From Promicromonospora thailandica (GTDB lineage Bacteria; Actinomycetota; Actinomycetes; Actinomycetales; Cellulomonadaceae), in NCBI RefSeq assembly GCF_024171955.1, contig NZ_JAMTCS010000011.1, positions 124,001 to 188,000 on the forward strand: a DNA stretch of 64,000 nucleotides. The letters are read 5' to 3'. The first letter of the stretch is position 1. Each line of letters opens with the position of its first letter. The notes beneath the pieces are model-generated. The model made no database searches, had not been told where the DNA came from, and saw only the letters and a program-made list of their open reading frames with translations. A program made the translations under genes and the position numbers. Positions 20,724 through 32,365 of this stretch are shown here, one piece after another.

Positions 20724-21690
20724 CACCGCCCTCGCCGACCGGCGTGCGCGGGCGGACCTCCGCCCGCGCACGCCGCGCCGGGCGCGCCGTCGCCCGCAGT
20801 GGCTGGGCTACCTGCCCTACCTGCTGCCCGGTGCCGTCGCGTTCGCCGTGGTGATCGGCTACCCGCTGCTGACCAACGTGTACTTCAGCCTGTTCAAGTG
20901 GCGCGGCGGCATGGCCCCGCTGCGCTGGTACGGGCTGGGCAACTACGTGGACCTGCTGGGCGACGACAGGTTCTGGACGTCGTTCGGCAACTCGCTGGCG
21001 ATGATCGTGGCGATGGTGCTCGTGCCCACCCTGCTGGGCCTGGTGCTCGCGGCCGTGCTGTTCGACTACCTCGGCCGCCGGTTCGGTCCCCGCGTCGCGT
21101 CCGTGCTGCGGGCCACCTACTACCTGCCGCAGATCCTGCCGGTCGCCGTGGCGGGCGTGCTGTGGAACTGGATCCTGAACTCCCAGACGGGCGCGCTCAA
21201 CGTGATCCTGCGGGGCATCGGCGTCGGGACACCGCCCAACTGGCTCGGCGACCCGGACACGGCGCTGCCCTCGGTGATGCTCGTGCTCATCTGGGTGCAG
21301 ATGGGCTACCCGGTGGTCATCTTCATGGCGGCGCTGCAGCGCGTGGACCCGGAGCTCTACGAGGCGGCCGAGCTCGACGGTGCCGGCTGGTGGGACCGGT
21401 TCCGGGCCATCACCGTGCCGCAGATCCGTCCGGAGACCTTCGTGGTGACGCTCACCTGCACGGTCGCGGCGCTCAAGGTGTTCGGGCCCATCTACGTGCT
21501 CACGCGCGGCGGGCCCGAGAGCTCGACGCTCGTGCCGAGCTACTACTCGTACCTGAACTTCTTCGACAAGTCCCAGGTCGGCTACGGCTCGGCGATCGCG
21601 ACGGTGCTCACGCTCGTGATCGTCGTCGTCGCCGTGGTCATCCTCGGCCTGCAGAACCGGGCCGAACGACGTGAGAGGGAGGGGATCTGA
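20716..21690 (+). CDS. Sugar ABC transporter permease (MalF type)
   Basis: Inner-membrane component of 324 aa with six predicted helices. The EAA loop contacting the ATPase is YEAAELDGAGWWDRFRAITVPQIRP. The N-terminal 30 residues are Arg-rich and cytoplasmic. The ATG overlaps the end of the binding-protein gene by 8 bases, and the following permease is closely coupled. Confidence 0.94.
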   Translation: MADTALADRRARADLRPRTPRRARRRPQWLGYLPYLLPGAVAFAVVIGYPLLTNVYFSLFKWRGGMAPLRWYGLGNYVDLLGDDRFWTSFGNSLAMIVAMVLVPTLLGLVLAAVLFDYLGRRFGPRVASVLRATYYLPQILPVAVAGVLWNWILNSQTGALNVILRGIGVGTPPNWLGDPDTALPSVMLVLIWVQMGYPVVIFMAALQRVDPELYEAAELDGAGWWDRFRAITVPQIRPETFVVTLTCTVAALKVFGPIYVLTRGGPESSTLVPSYYSYLNFFDKSQVGYGSAIATVLTLVIVVVAVVILGLQNRAERREREGI

Positions 21691-21691
21691 C

Positions 21692-22576
21692 ATGGCCGTC
21701 GCCACAGACCCGAGGCCCGCGCAGCTGCGGGCCACCGCCGTCGACTCCCGGTACCGCCGCGGCGCGGCCCGCTGGCTCGTGCTGGCCGCCGCCGTCCTGG
21801 TGGGTCTGGCCGTCCTGGCACCGTTCGCGATCATGGTGCTCAACGCCTTCAAGTCGCCGCAGGACTACGCGTCGGGCGGCCCGCTGTCCCTGCCGTCGTC
21901 GCTGTACCTCGACGGCGTGGTCGCCTTCTGGGAGCGCACCGAGTTCCCCGTCAAGCTCTGGAACTCGGTGTTCATCTCGGCGGTCGTGGCCGTGGGCGGG
22001 GCGCTGCTGTCACTGCTCAACGCGTACGCGATCGGCATCGGCCGCATCAAGGGGCGGCTGTGGATCGTCGCGCTGTTCCTGCTGGCGAACATGCTGCCGC
22101 AGGAGGCGCTGATCTACCCGCTGTTCACGATGGCGCAGTCGGTGGGCCTGTCGAACTCGCAGTGGTCGGTGATCATCATCTTCACCGTCATCCAGTCGGC
22201 GTTCGGCACGTACCTGCTGTCCTCCGTGCTCGGTACGTTCCCGCCCGCGCTCCTGGAGGCCGCGGCCCTCGACGGCGCAAGCCGGTGGCGCATCCTCTGG
22301 CAGGTCGTGTTCCCCATCGTGCGGCCCACGCTCTCGGTGCTGATGATCTTCTTCTTCATCTGGACGTGGAACGAGTTCTTCATCCCGCTGGTCATGCTCA
22401 CCAGCAACGACACCCAGACCATCCCCATCGCCCTGGCCTCGCTGCAGGGCGACCGCATGATGGACGCGCCGACGATCAACGCGGGCTCGCTCGTGTCGCT
22501 CGTGCCGGCCGTCATCTTCTTCCTGATCTTCCAGCGCACCCTGACCCGGGGCGTGACCGCCGGGGCGGTCAAGTGA
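21692..22576 (+). CDS. Sugar ABC transporter permease (MalG type)
   Basis: Second permease, 294 aa, six helices, with EAA loop LEAAALDGASRWRILWQVVFPIVRP. The ATG at 21692 is preceded by GGGAGGGG at a good distance and lies just after the previous stop; a GTG at 21671 would overlap but has no ribosome site. It pairs with the MalF-type permease and the lipoprotein to form the importer. Confidence 0.94.
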   Translation: MAVATDPRPAQLRATAVDSRYRRGAARWLVLAAAVLVGLAVLAPFAIMVLNAFKSPQDYASGGPLSLPSSLYLDGVVAFWERTEFPVKLWNSVFISAVVAVGGALLSLLNAYAIGIGRIKGRLWIVALFLLANMLPQEALIYPLFTMAQSVGLSNSQWSVIIIFTVIQSAFGTYLLSSVLGTFPPALLEAAALDGASRWRILWQVVFPIVRPTLSVLMIFFFIWTWNEFFIPLVMLTSNDTQTIPIALASLQGDRMMDAPTINAGSLVSLVPAVIFFLIFQRTLTRGVTAGAVK

Positions 22577-22610
22577 CGACGTCCCACCGAGAGGCAACGA
22601 GGTTCCACCC

Positions 22611-24887
22611 ATGAGATTCACCGACGGCTACTGGCACCTGCGCCCCGGCGTCGAGATGCTGCGGCCCCGCGACATCGACGCCGTCGAGGCGGGCGACGGC
22701 ACCCTGACCGTGTACGCGCCCACGGCGCCGATCACCAAGCGCGGCGACACCCTGAACCGCCCGCTCGTGACCGTCACGTTCGACGCCCCGGCCGACGACG
22801 TCATCGGCGTGCGCATCGAGCACCACCAGGGCCGCCGAGACCCGGGCCCGCACTTCGCGGTCAACCGGGAGCCGGGCTCGGTCAAGGTCGTGACGCCCGC
22901 CGCCGTGGGCGAGGGCCCCGCCGAGCTGACCTCGGGCGGCCTCACGGCGCGCGTGTCCACCGACGGCGAGTGGCACGTCGACTTCGTGGCCGACGGCACG
23001 GTGCTCACGTCGTCGTCCGCCCGGAGCGTGGGGCTCGCGTCGACGCCCGAGGGCGACTTCGTGCACGAGCAGCTCGAGCTCGGCGTGGGCGAGCACGTCT
23101 ACGGGCTGGGGGAGCGGTTCGGCGCGTTCGTCAAGAACGGGCAGAGCGTCGACATCTGGAACGAGGACGGCGGCACCGCCAGCGAGCAGGCCTACAAGAA
23201 CGTCCCGTTCTACCTGACCGACCGGGGCTACGGCGTGTTCGTCGCGCACCCCGAGCGGGTGTCGTTCGAGGTGGGGTCCGAGGTCGTCAGCCGTGCCCAG
23301 TTCTCCGTCCCGGGCCAGGCGCTGCAGTACTACGTGATCCACGGGCCCACCCCGGCCGACATCCTGCGGCGGTACACGGCCCTCACGGGGCGCCCGCCCG
23401 TCGTGCCCGCGTGGTCGTACGGGCTGTGGCTGTCCACGTCGTTCACCACGAGCTACGACGAGGAGACCGTCACCGGCTTCATCGACGGGATGGCCGAGCG
23501 GGACATCCCGCTGTCGGTGTTCCACTTCGACTGCTTCTGGATGCGGCAGTTCCACTGGTGCGACTTCGTGTGGGACCCGGCCACGTTCCCGGACCCCGAG
23601 GGCATGCTCGCCCGGCTGCACGAGCGCGGCCTGAAGGTCTGCGTGTGGATCAACCCGTACATCGCGCAGCGGTCGCACCTGTTCCGCGAGGGCAAGGAGC
23701 TGGGCTACCTCGTCACGACGCCCGAGGGCGACGTCTGGCAGTGGGACCGGTGGCAGGCGGGCATGGCGCTCGTCGACTTCACCAACCCCGAGGCCGCCGC
23801 CTGGTACCAGGACAAGCTCCGTGTGCTGCTGGACCAGGGCGTCGACTGCTTCAAGACGGACTTCGGCGAGCGCATCCCCACCGACGTCGTCTGGCACGAC
23901 GGGTCGGACCCGCAGCGCATGCACAACTACTACGCCTCGCTCTACAACCAGACGGTCTTCGAGCTGCTCGAGACCGAGCGCGGGCGCGGCGAGGCCGTGC
24001 TGTTCGCCCGGTCGGCGACCGCGGGCACCCAGCAGTACCCCGTGCACTGGGGCGGCGACTGCGAGTCGACGTTCGTGTCCATGGCCGAGTCCCTGCGCGG
24101 CGGCCTGTCGCTGTCGCTGTCCGGGTTCGGCTACTGGAGCCACGACATCGGCGGCTTCGAGGGCACGCCGGACCCCGCCGTCTTCAAGCGGTGGACGGCG
24201 TTCGGGCTGCTCTCCTCGCACTCGCGCCTGCACGGGTCGAGCTCGTACCGCGTGCCGTGGGCGTTCGACGAGGAGGCCGTCGACGTGACCCGGAAGTTCA
24301 CCCGGCTGAAGATGCGGCTCATGCCGTACCTCGGCGGGCTGGGCCAGGAGGCGGCGGAGCAGGGCCTGCCCGTCATGCGGCCCATGGTGCTGGAGCACCC
24401 GGCCGACCGGACGGCCGCCGCGGTGGACACCCAGTACATGCTGGGGTCGTCGCTGCTGGTCGCGCCCGTCTTCCACGAGTCGCGCGCCGAGTACTACGTG
24501 CCCGACGGGGAGTGGACGCGCCTGCCGGACGTCGCCGCCCCCGGCCTCGCGCCGTCCGTCACCGGACCGCGCTGGGTCACCGAGGAGCACGGCTTCGACA
24601 CCCTCCCGCTGTTCGTGCGGCCCGGCACGGTGCTGCCCGTCGGTGATCGGGACGACCGGCCCGACTACGCATGGGCCGAGGGCGTGACGTTACGCTGCAC
24701 CCGTCTGCCCGAAGGGTTCGACGAGAAGATCACGGTCCCCGGTGGCACCGGCGCCCCCGCGACGTTCCGCGTGCGGTGCGCGTCCGGCGTCGTGCGGGTG
24801 ACCAGTGACGACGCCCCTGGTGAATGGGGCGTCGAGTACGAAGGCAAGTCCGTTCGGGCCACCGGCCCGGGAGAGGTGGCACTGTGA
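22611..24887 (+). CDS. GH31 alpha-xylosidase (YicI type)
   Basis: Releases alpha-xylose from the non-reducing end of isoprimeverose or xyloglucan oligosaccharides. The 758-aa architecture fits GH31: N-terminal beta-sandwich, (beta/alpha)8 barrel and C-terminal sheets. The nucleophile lies in [20 protein letters not shown] (Asp417) and the acid/base in GGDCEST (Asp483); both segments and their spacing match E. coli YicI. No signal peptide is present, so it acts on imported sugars. ATG at 22611; the stop overlaps the GH1 start. Confidence 0.92.
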   Translation: MRFTDGYWHLRPGVEMLRPRDIDAVEAGDGTLTVYAPTAPITKRGDTLNRPLVTVTFDAPADDVIGVRIEHHQGRRDPGPHFAVNREPGSVKVVTPAAVGEGPAELTSGGLTARVSTDGEWHVDFVADGTVLTSSSARSVGLASTPEGDFVHEQLELGVGEHVYGLGERFGAFVKNGQSVDIWNEDGGTASEQAYKNVPFYLTDRGYGVFVAHPERVSFEVGSEVVSRAQFSVPGQALQYYVIHGPTPADILRRYTALTGRPPVVPAWSYGLWLSTSFTTSYDEETVTGFIDGMAERDIPLSVFHFDCFWMRQFHWCDFVWDPATFPDPEGMLARLHERGLKVCVWINPYIAQRSHLFREGKELGYLVTTPEGDVWQWDRWQAGMALVDFTNPEAAAWYQDKLRVLLDQGVDCFKTDFGERIPTDVVWHDGSDPQRMHNYYASLYNQTVFELLETERGRGEAVLFARSATAGTQQYPVHWGGDCESTFVSMAESLRGGLSLSLSGFGYWSHDIGGFEGTPDPAVFKRWTAFGLLSSHSRLHGSSSYRVPWAFDEEAVDVTRKFTRLKMRLMPYLGGLGQEAAEQGLPVMRPMVLEHPADRTAAAVDTQYMLGSSLLVAPVFHESRAEYYVPDGEWTRLPDVAAPGLAPSVTGPRWVTEEHGFDTLPLFVRPGTVLPVGDRDDRPDYAWAEGVTLRCTRLPEGFDEKITVPGGTGAPATFRVRCASGVVRVTSDDAPGEWGVEYEGKSVRATGPGEVAL

Positions 24888-26320
24888 GTGCACGCAAGTT
24901 CCCCGCCGATTTCCTCTGGGGGTCGGCGACCGCGTCGTACCAGATCGAGGGCGGTGCGACCGAGGGCGGCCGCGGGCCGTCCATCTGGGACACGTTCTCG
25001 CACACGCCGGGCCGGACCCTGAACGGTGACACGGGCGACGTCGCCGACGACCACTTCCACCGCTGGCAGGAGGACGTCGAGCACATCAAGAACCTGGGCC
25101 TGGGCGCCTACCGGTTCTCGATCGCATGGCCCCGCGTCCAGCCGGGCGGCACGGGCGAGTTCAACGCCGAGGGCATCCGGTTCTACTCCGACCTCGTCGA
25201 CGGCCTGATCGCCGCCGGCGTCAAGCCCGTCGTCACGCTCTACCACTGGGACCTCCCGCAGGAGCTTGAGGACGCCGGCGGGTGGACCAACCGCGAGACC
25301 GCCTACGCCTTCGCGCGGTACGCGCGGAAGATGGCCGAAGAGCTGGGCGACCGCATCGACGTCTGGACCACGCTCAACGAGCCCTGGTGCTCCGCGTACC
25401 TGGGCTACGGTTCGGGCGTGCACGCGCCGGGGCGCACCGAGCCGCTGGCCGCGCTGCAGGCGGTGCACCACCTGAACCTCGCCCACGGGCTCGCGGTCCA
25501 GCAGATCCGCGAGGTGCTCGGCGACGCCGCCAAGACGTCGATCACGCTCAACCTGCACGTCTTCCGGCCCGACGACCCGTCGTCCGAGGCCGACCAGGGC
25601 GCCGTCCGCCAGGTCGACGCCCTGGCCAACCGCGCGTTCCTCGGCCCGGTCCTGGACGGCGCCTACCCCGCCGACCTGCTGGAGAACACGGCCTCGGTCA
25701 CCGACTGGTCGTTCGTGCAGGACGGCGACCTGGAGATCACCAAGCAGCCGCTCGACGTGCTCGGCGTGAACTACTACTCCACGGCGCGCGTGCGGCACTA
25801 CTCCGGCGAGGGCGAGCGGCAGCAGGCCGACGGCCACAAGGACTCCGCCGGCACCCCGTGGATCGCCGCCGACGACGTCGAGTTCCTGCCCCAGCCCGGC
25901 CCCTACACCGCCATGGGCTGGAACATCGAGCCGGCCGGCCTCACGGACCTGCTGTACTCGCTGCACGAGACCTACCCCGACCAGCCCCTCATGGTCACCG
26001 AGAACGGCGCGGCGTTCGCCGACACCGTGGTGGTCGAGGACGGTGTGGCGCGCGTGCACGACGTCGAGCGCGTCAGCTACCTGCACGACCACGTCGAGGC
26101 CCTGGGCGTCGCCCGCGACCGCGGCGTCGACGTGCGCGGGTACTTCGCGTGGTCCCTGCTCGACAACTTCGAGTGGGCCTACGGCTACGACCGCCGGTTC
26201 GGCATCATCCGGGTGGACTACGACACGCTGGAGCGCACCTGGAAGGACTCCGCGCACTGGTACCGCCGCCTGGCCACGACGAACACCCTGCCGGGCGTGG
26301 ACGAGGTCTCCCCGGCCTGA
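24884..26320 (+). CDS. GH1 beta-glucosidase
   Basis: Intracellular retaining beta-glucosidase of 478 aa. The N-terminus [19 protein letters not shown] is the family signature, the acid/base is Glu166 in TLNEPWC and the nucleophile is Glu373 in VTENGAAF. No signal peptide. The GTG at 24884 overlaps the GH31 stop (GTGA), so the two enzymes are co-translated. With the alpha-xylosidase it could strip xyloglucan fragments step by step. Cellobiose alone would not need the GH31. Confidence 0.93.
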   Translation: MSARKFPADFLWGSATASYQIEGGATEGGRGPSIWDTFSHTPGRTLNGDTGDVADDHFHRWQEDVEHIKNLGLGAYRFSIAWPRVQPGGTGEFNAEGIRFYSDLVDGLIAAGVKPVVTLYHWDLPQELEDAGGWTNRETAYAFARYARKMAEELGDRIDVWTTLNEPWCSAYLGYGSGVHAPGRTEPLAALQAVHHLNLAHGLAVQQIREVLGDAAKTSITLNLHVFRPDDPSSEADQGAVRQVDALANRAFLGPVLDGAYPADLLENTASVTDWSFVQDGDLEITKQPLDVLGVNYYSTARVRHYSGEGERQQADGHKDSAGTPWIAADDVEFLPQPGPYTAMGWNIEPAGLTDLLYSLHETYPDQPLMVTENGAAFADTVVVEDGVARVHDVERVSYLHDHVEALGVARDRGVDVRGYFAWSLLDNFEWAYGYDRRFGIIRVDYDTLERTWKDSAHWYRRLATTNTLPGVDEVSPA

Positions 26321-26347
26321 CGCCTGCCACCGTCGGACAGGGAGAGC

Positions 26348-26404
26348 CGAACGTAGGGATCGTCGGCGTATGCGTGGGTCATGTGCCGACGATCCCTACG
26401 TTCG
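26348..26404. terminator. 20-bp perfect inverted repeat after the sugar operon
   Basis: Arms 26348-26367 (CGAACGTAGGGATCGTCGGC) and 26385-26404 are perfectly complementary around a 17-base loop. The repeat starts 27 bases after the GH1 stop and has no T-run. It probably ends the operon and is one of the long gene-end palindromes of this window. Confidence 0.65.
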
Positions 26405-26462
26405 TCCGCGCGCGGGGATGGTCGCGGCGTTGCCGGCGCCGGGCACGGGATACCTTCTGCGC

Positions 26463-27824
26463 ATGAATGAGCTCGGTGACGTCCTGACCGGCTGGCTGGA
26501 GCGGACGCGTGCGGCCGGGCGGGTGCCCGCGCTGTCCGCGGCCGCCGCGCGCGGTGGCGACGTGGTGTGGGCGGACGCGGTCGGGACGCCCACGGCCTCG
26601 GGCGGCGGGCCGACTCCGGAGCACGCGTTCCGGATCGGCTCGGTCACCAAGACGATGGTCGCCGTGGCGGTGCTCCGGCTCGTCGAGGACGGCGAGATCA
26701 CGCTGCACGACCCGGTCGGCGCGCACGTGCCGGACGCCCCGGCGGCGGACGCGACGGTCGCCGAGCTGCTCAGCCACAGCGCCGGCCTGCCCGCCGAGCC
26801 CGCGGGCCCCTGGTGGGAACGGGCCGGGGGCTCGACCTGGGCGCAGATCGTGGCCTCGGGCCTGCCCCGGCTCGCCGCCCCCGGCACCCGGTACCACTAC
26901 TCGAACGTGGGCTACGCGGTGCTCGGCCGCCTGGTGGAGGACGTGCGCGGCCGGGCCTGGGACGAGGTGCTCCGTGACGAGGTGTGGACGCCGCTCGGCA
27001 TGACCTCGACCGGTCGCGTGCCCGTGGGACCGCACGTCACGGGGTACGCCGTGCACCCGCACGCCGACCTGGTGCACGCCGAACCGGTGCCCGCCTACCT
27101 GGCCATGGGGCCGGCGGGCGAGCTGTGGTCCACGCCGTCGGACCTCGTGCGGTTCGGGATGTGGCTGGCCTGCCACGACACGCTGGGTGACGTCGTGCTC
27201 CCCGCGGCGGCCCGGCGGCTCATGACGACGCCGCGCGTCGTGGTGGACGAGCCCGGCGCCGCCTGGACGGGCGCCTACGGCCTGGGCGTGCGGGTGCGCA
27301 AGGACCTGCTGGACGGCGAGGTGGTGCGCACCGTGGGCCACTCGGGGTCGGTGCCAGGGTTCACGGCCGACCTGCGGGTCGACCTCCGGACGGGGGACGC
27401 CGTCGCCGTCGTCGGGTCGAGCACCGCCGGGTTCGGCGACGGGACGCGTCTGCTGGCCGCGTGGCGGAGCGCGCGGGGACCGCTGCCGGAGCCGGTCGGG
27501 TCCGCTCCGGACGGCGCGGGCGTGCGGCTGACGGGGGACTGGTACTGGGGGCCGTCGCCGTACACGCTGCGCGCGGCGGGCGACCGCCTCGTCCTGGCGG
27601 GGGCCGGCGGGGGCCGCGGTACCGAGTTCGTGCCGGGCGACGAGCCGGGCACCTGGGTCGGCGCGACCGCGGGGTACTGGTACGGCGAGACGCTCCGGGC
27701 CGTCGAGGCCGCGGGGCGGGTGGTCGCGCTCGACGTCGGCACCTTCTGCCTGACGCGGACCCCCTACGCGAAGGACGCGGACGTCCCCGGCGGGCACGAC
27801 CCGGCCGGCTGGCACGTTCTGTGA
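26463..27824 (+). CDS. Serine hydrolase of the beta-lactamase/class C PBP fold
   Basis: A 453-aa protein with the SxxK motif at Ser60-Lys63 (GSVTKTM), the YSN motif in YHYSNVGYAVLG and an HSG triad equivalent (GHSGSVPGF). Relatives include D-aminopeptidases, esterases and class C beta-lactamases; substrate cannot be told from sequence. A C-terminal beta-rich domain (about 350-450) is present. No signal peptide is seen, so it is probably cytoplasmic. ATG at 26463 with TACCTT 6 bases before it suggests a leaderless transcript. Confidence 0.85.
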   Translation: MNELGDVLTGWLERTRAAGRVPALSAAAARGGDVVWADAVGTPTASGGGPTPEHAFRIGSVTKTMVAVAVLRLVEDGEITLHDPVGAHVPDAPAADATVAELLSHSAGLPAEPAGPWWERAGGSTWAQIVASGLPRLAAPGTRYHYSNVGYAVLGRLVEDVRGRAWDEVLRDEVWTPLGMTSTGRVPVGPHVTGYAVHPHADLVHAEPVPAYLAMGPAGELWSTPSDLVRFGMWLACHDTLGDVVLPAAARRLMTTPRVVVDEPGAAWTGAYGLGVRVRKDLLDGEVVRTVGHSGSVPGFTADLRVDLRTGDAVAVVGSSTAGFGDGTRLLAAWRSARGPLPEPVGSAPDGAGVRLTGDWYWGPSPYTLRAAGDRLVLAGAGGGRGTEFVPGDEPGTWVGATAGYWYGETLRAVEAAGRVVALDVGTFCLTRTPYAKDADVPGGHDPAGWHVL

Positions 27825-28081
27825 CATTTCGCACCGGTGTTCCGGTGCCCGGCCCGACACGCCGAAGAGCAGCGACACGCCGCTGTCTCGAACGGCTTCC
27901 GAGCCCGTCCGGAGGCCCGTCAGGAGCGCCTTCGCGGGCTCTCCGGAGGCGCCCCGGGAACCGCTCCAGGAAGCGCCGGACGCGGCCTCCCACGTGGTGT
28001 CAGAGGGTCGTGGCAGCATGGTCCACGAGCGTCCCGGGCGGCTCCTGCGCCTCGCCGGCGTAGTGCGCCGTCCGCCCTCAA
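27825..28081. other. Gene-free stretch before the nrd promoter
   Basis: Between the serine hydrolase and the NrdR boxes I see no convincing coding sequence. The reading frames here are Arg/Pro-rich with no ribosome sites or family features. A weak stem (GCGCCT/AGGCGC near 27928-27952) may help end the hydrolase transcript. The GC content matches the surroundings. Confidence 0.5.
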
Positions 28082-28128
28082 CCACTACATGTCGTAAGCG
28101 AGCGAGCGTCAGACACTAGGTGTAGTGT
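28082..28128 (+). promoter_or_regulatory. Tandem NrdR boxes upstream of nrdHIEF
   Basis: The downstream box ACACTAGGTGTAGTGT (28113-28128) is a near-perfect palindrome close to the NrdR consensus. The upstream, weaker box CCACTACATGTCGTAA (28082-28097) lies with its centre exactly 31 bases away, the three-helical-turn spacing known for paired NrdR sites. NrdR with bound dATP/ATP would repress the reductase operon. nrdR itself is not in the window. Confidence 0.8.
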
Positions 28129-28212
28129 TTGGTTCAGCGGGAGACGCAGACCCGCGAACAAAGCACACCGGCGTAAGTTCACGGGTGTTCTTCGAGGTCA
28201 GAGGAGGCGGAC

Positions 28213-28455
28213 ATGAGCGTCACGGTCTACAGCAAGCCGGCATGCGTGCAGTGCGACGCGACGTACCGGGCACTGGATCGCAAGGGTGTCGAGTACACGG
28301 TCGTCGACGTCACGCAGGACGCCGAGGCGCTCGAGATGATCCGCGGCCTCGGGTACCTCCAGGCGCCGGTCGTCGTGGCCGGCGACACCCACTGGTCGGG
28401 CTTTCGCCCCGACCAGATCAGCGCGGTCGCCGCGCTGCAGGCCGCGTCGGCCTGA
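28213..28455 (+). CDS. nrdH: Glutaredoxin-like redoxin NrdH
   Basis: Electron donor for class Ib ribonucleotide reductase, reduced by thioredoxin reductase. The 80 aa have the thioredoxin fold, with CVQC at residues 11-14 and the C-terminal WSGFRPDQI segment typical of NrdH. The ATG at 28213 has GAGGAGG upstream. First gene of nrdHIEF, about 85 bases after the NrdR boxes. Confidence 0.96.
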   Translation: MSVTVYSKPACVQCDATYRALDRKGVEYTVVDVTQDAEALEMIRGLGYLQAPVVVAGDTHWSGFRPDQISAVAALQAASA

Positions 28456-28514
28456 CCCGCACCACGACTATGTAGACAGCTGCGTCGGCAGCCCTGTCGG
28501 CAAGGAGGCGTGAC

Positions 28515-28949
28515 GTGGGCTCTCTCGTCTACTTCTCCAGCGTGTCCGAGAACACGCACCGGTTCGTCCAGAAGCTCGCGCTCGACGAGCTCGACATGCC
28601 GGTGCACCGGATCCCGCTGCGGCCGGCCGACGGCTTCCTGCGCGTGGACGAGCCCTACGTCCTCATGGCCCCCACCTACGGTGGCGGCAACGAGGGCGGG
28701 GCCGTCCCGCGCCAGGTGAGGAAGTTCCTCAACGACGAACACAACCGGTCGCTCATCCGCGGCGTCATCGCCGCGGGGAACACCAACTTCGGGGCTGCGT
28801 ACTGCATCACCGGGGACATCATCGCGGCGAAGTGTGATGTCCCGTATCTCTACGCCTTCGAACTACTGGGTACGGCGCAGGACGTCGCGCGCGTCCGCAA
28901 CGGATTGGGACGATTTTGGCAGCAACAACCACTGAGCCTGTCAGCCTGA
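28515..28949 (+). CDS. nrdI: Flavodoxin-like protein NrdI
   Basis: FMN protein that supplies the oxidant for assembling the dimanganese-tyrosyl cofactor of NrdF. The 144 aa open with the flavin phosphate loop [16 protein letters not shown] and contain the [19 protein letters not shown] loop. The GTG at 28515 has AAGGAGG upstream. The 3' end overlaps nrdE by 34 bases. Confidence 0.95.
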   Translation: MGSLVYFSSVSENTHRFVQKLALDELDMPVHRIPLRPADGFLRVDEPYVLMAPTYGGGNEGGAVPRQVRKFLNDEHNRSLIRGVIAAGNTNFGAAYCITGDIIAAKCDVPYLYAFELLGTAQDVARVRNGLGRFWQQQPLSLSA

Positions 28950-31093
28950 CGCAGGGCGTGAGCGAGATCCCCCTGGAGAGCATCCAGATGGACTACCACT
29001 CGCTCAACGCGATGCTGAACCTGTACGGGCCGGACGGAAAGATCCAGTTCGAGAAGGACCGCGAGGCGGCTCGCCAGTACTTCCTCCAGCACGTGAACCC
29101 GAACACCGTGGAGTTCGCCACGCTGGAGGAGAAGCTCGACCACCTGGTCGAGGCCAAGTACTACGACCCGACCGTGCTGGCCAAGTACTCGCGCGCGTTC
29201 GTCAAGGAGCTGTTCCAGCTCGCGTACTCGAAGAACTTCCGGTTCGAGACGTTCCTGGGCGCGTTCAAGTACTACACCTCGTACACGCTCAAGACCTTCG
29301 ACGGCAAGAAGTACCTGGAGCGCTTCGAGGACCGCGTGGCCATGGTCGCGCTCGGCCTGGCCGACGGCGACGAGCAGACGGCGCGCGACATCGTCGAGGA
29401 GGTCATCTCCGGGCGGTTCCAGCCGGCCACCCCGACCTTCCTCAACGTCGGCAAGGCGCAGCGCGGCGAGCCCGTGTCCTGCTTCCTGCTGCGCATCGAG
29501 GACAACATGGAGTCCATCGCGCGCGGCATCAACTCCGCGCTGCAGCTCTCCAAGCGCGGTGGCGGCGTGGCCCTGCTCCTGAGCAACATCCGGGAGCACG
29601 GCGCCCCGATCAAGCACATCGAGAACCAGTCCTCGGGCGTCATCCCCGTGATGAAGCTGCTGGAGGACTCCTTCTCCTACGCGAACCAGCTCGGCGCGCG
29701 CCAGGGCGCCGGTGCGGTGTACCTGCACGCGCACCACCCGGACATCCTGCGGTTCCTCGACACCAAGCGCGAGAACGCAGACGAGAAGATCCGCATCAAG
29801 ACGCTGTCGCTCGGCGTGGTCATCCCGGACATCACGTTCGAGCTGGCCAAGAAGAACGCGGACATGCACCTGTTCAGCCCCTACGACGTCGAGCGCGTCT
29901 ACGGCAAGCCGTTCGCGGACATCTCGGTCACGGAGAAGTACGACGAGCTCGTCGCCGACGACCGCATCCGCAAGACCACGATCAGCGCCCGCGACTTCTT
30001 CCAGACGCTCGCGGAGCTGCAGTTCGAGTCCGGCTACCCGTACATCATGTTCGAGGACACCGTGAACAAGGCGAACCCGATCAAGGGCCGCATCACGCAC
30101 TCGAACCTGTGCTCCGAGATCCTCCAGGTCTCGACGCCGTCGACGTTCCGCGAGGACCTGTCCTACGACACGGTCGGCCGGGACATCTCCTGCAACCTGG
30201 GCTCGCTCAACATCGCCAAGGCGATGGACTCGCCGGACTTCGGCCGCACGATCGACACCGCGATCCGTGCGCTGACGGCGGTGAGCGACCAGACGTCGAT
30301 CGAGTCGGTCCCGTCGATCAAGCTGGCCAACGAGCAGGGCCACGCCATCGGCCTGGGCCAGATGAACCTGCACGGCTACCTCGCCCGCGAGCACATCTAC
30401 TACGGCTCCGACGAGGGCGTCGACTTCACGAACATCTACTTCTACACGGTGGCCTACCACGCGATCGCGGCGTCGAACCGCCTGTCGATCGAGCGCAAGC
30501 AGAAGTTCGGTGGGTTCGAGGACTCGAAGTACGCCACGGGCGAGTACTTCGACAAGTACGTCGAGCAGGAGTGGAAGCCGGCCACGGAGCGGGTCGCGCG
30601 GCTCTTCGCGGACGCCGGTGTGGCGATCCCGACGCAGGACGACTGGCGTGCACTCAAGGCCTCGGTCATGGAGCACGGCCTCTACAACCAGAACCTGCAG
30701 GCGGTTCCGCCGACGGGCTCGATCAGCTACATCAACAACTCGACGTCGTCGATCCACCCGGTGCCGGCCAAGATCGAGATCCGCAAGGAAGGCAAGCTCG
30801 GTCGCGTCTACTACCCGGCGCCGTACATGACGAACGAGAACCTGGACTACTACCAGGACGCGTACGAGATCGGGTACGAGAAGATCATCGACACGTACGC
30901 CGCGGCGACGCAGCACGTGGACCAGGGCCTCTCGCTCACGCTCTTCTTCCCCGACACCGTGACGACGCGCGACGTCAACAAGGCGCAGATCTACGCGTGG
31001 CGCAAGGGCATCAAGACTCTCTACTACATCCGCCTGCGCCAGATGGCCCTGGAGGGTACGGAGATCGAGAACTGCGTCAGCTGCATGCTCTGA
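28916..31093 (+). CDS. nrdE: Class Ib ribonucleoside-diphosphate reductase alpha subunit
   Basis: Catalytic subunit that reduces NDPs to dNDPs. The 725 aa include the substrate and active-site loops ([11 protein letters not shown]..., [14 protein letters not shown]) and the C-terminal redox pair in NCVSCML (Cys720 and Cys723) that shuttles electrons from NrdH. No N-terminal ATP-cone is present, as expected for class Ib. The start is a TTG at 28916 inside the nrdI end; this weak codon and the 34-base overlap suggest translational coupling. Confidence 0.97.
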   Translation: MAATTTEPVSLTQGVSEIPLESIQMDYHSLNAMLNLYGPDGKIQFEKDREAARQYFLQHVNPNTVEFATLEEKLDHLVEAKYYDPTVLAKYSRAFVKELFQLAYSKNFRFETFLGAFKYYTSYTLKTFDGKKYLERFEDRVAMVALGLADGDEQTARDIVEEVISGRFQPATPTFLNVGKAQRGEPVSCFLLRIEDNMESIARGINSALQLSKRGGGVALLLSNIREHGAPIKHIENQSSGVIPVMKLLEDSFSYANQLGARQGAGAVYLHAHHPDILRFLDTKRENADEKIRIKTLSLGVVIPDITFELAKKNADMHLFSPYDVERVYGKPFADISVTEKYDELVADDRIRKTTISARDFFQTLAELQFESGYPYIMFEDTVNKANPIKGRITHSNLCSEILQVSTPSTFREDLSYDTVGRDISCNLGSLNIAKAMDSPDFGRTIDTAIRALTAVSDQTSIESVPSIKLANEQGHAIGLGQMNLHGYLAREHIYYGSDEGVDFTNIYFYTVAYHAIAASNRLSIERKQKFGGFEDSKYATGEYFDKYVEQEWKPATERVARLFADAGVAIPTQDDWRALKASVMEHGLYNQNLQAVPPTGSISYINNSTSSIHPVPAKIEIRKEGKLGRVYYPAPYMTNENLDYYQDAYEIGYEKIIDTYAAATQHVDQGLSLTLFFPDTVTTRDVNKAQIYAWRKGIKTLYYIRLRQMALEGTEIENCVSCML

Positions 31094-32125
<1,032 letters not shown>

Positions 32126-32143
32126 CCCACCCCTGGTTCGAAC

Positions 32144-32210
32144 CGCCGAGGTAGTCGTCCGGCGGGGCCGTCACGCAGCGTGACGGCCCCGCCGGACGAC
32201 TACCTCGGCG
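32144..32210. terminator. 67-bp perfect palindrome after nrdF
   Basis: Two 33-bp arms (32144-32176 and 32178-32210) are perfectly complementary around a single central A, checked base by base. It lies 18 bases after nrdF and 155 before the ABC transporter gene. Probably the nrd terminator, but much longer than a terminator needs. The outer arm begins CGCCGAGGTAG, similar to the repeat units at 47 and 53 kb. Confidence 0.75.
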
Positions 32211-32365
32211 TTTGTCTACCTCGTGTCTGCCTCGTGGGGGCGCCGGCCAATGCAGTTTTCCTTACCCCCGCTGACCGGTTGGCACCATGGTGGGCCACCC
32301 CCGTGCGTTCGTAGCGTCGAGTCGTGCCCGCGCAACACGGCGCGGCACGGGGGAACGGGCGAGGA

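Noticed and set aside
26348-26404. Attachment site or transposon end
   Set aside because: Perfect inverted repeat but no integrase, transposase, target duplication or foreign base composition nearby.
27837-28097. Small plus-strand reading frame before the nrd promoter
   Set aside because: 86 codons, Arg/Pro/Ala-rich, no ribosome site and it runs into the NrdR boxes.
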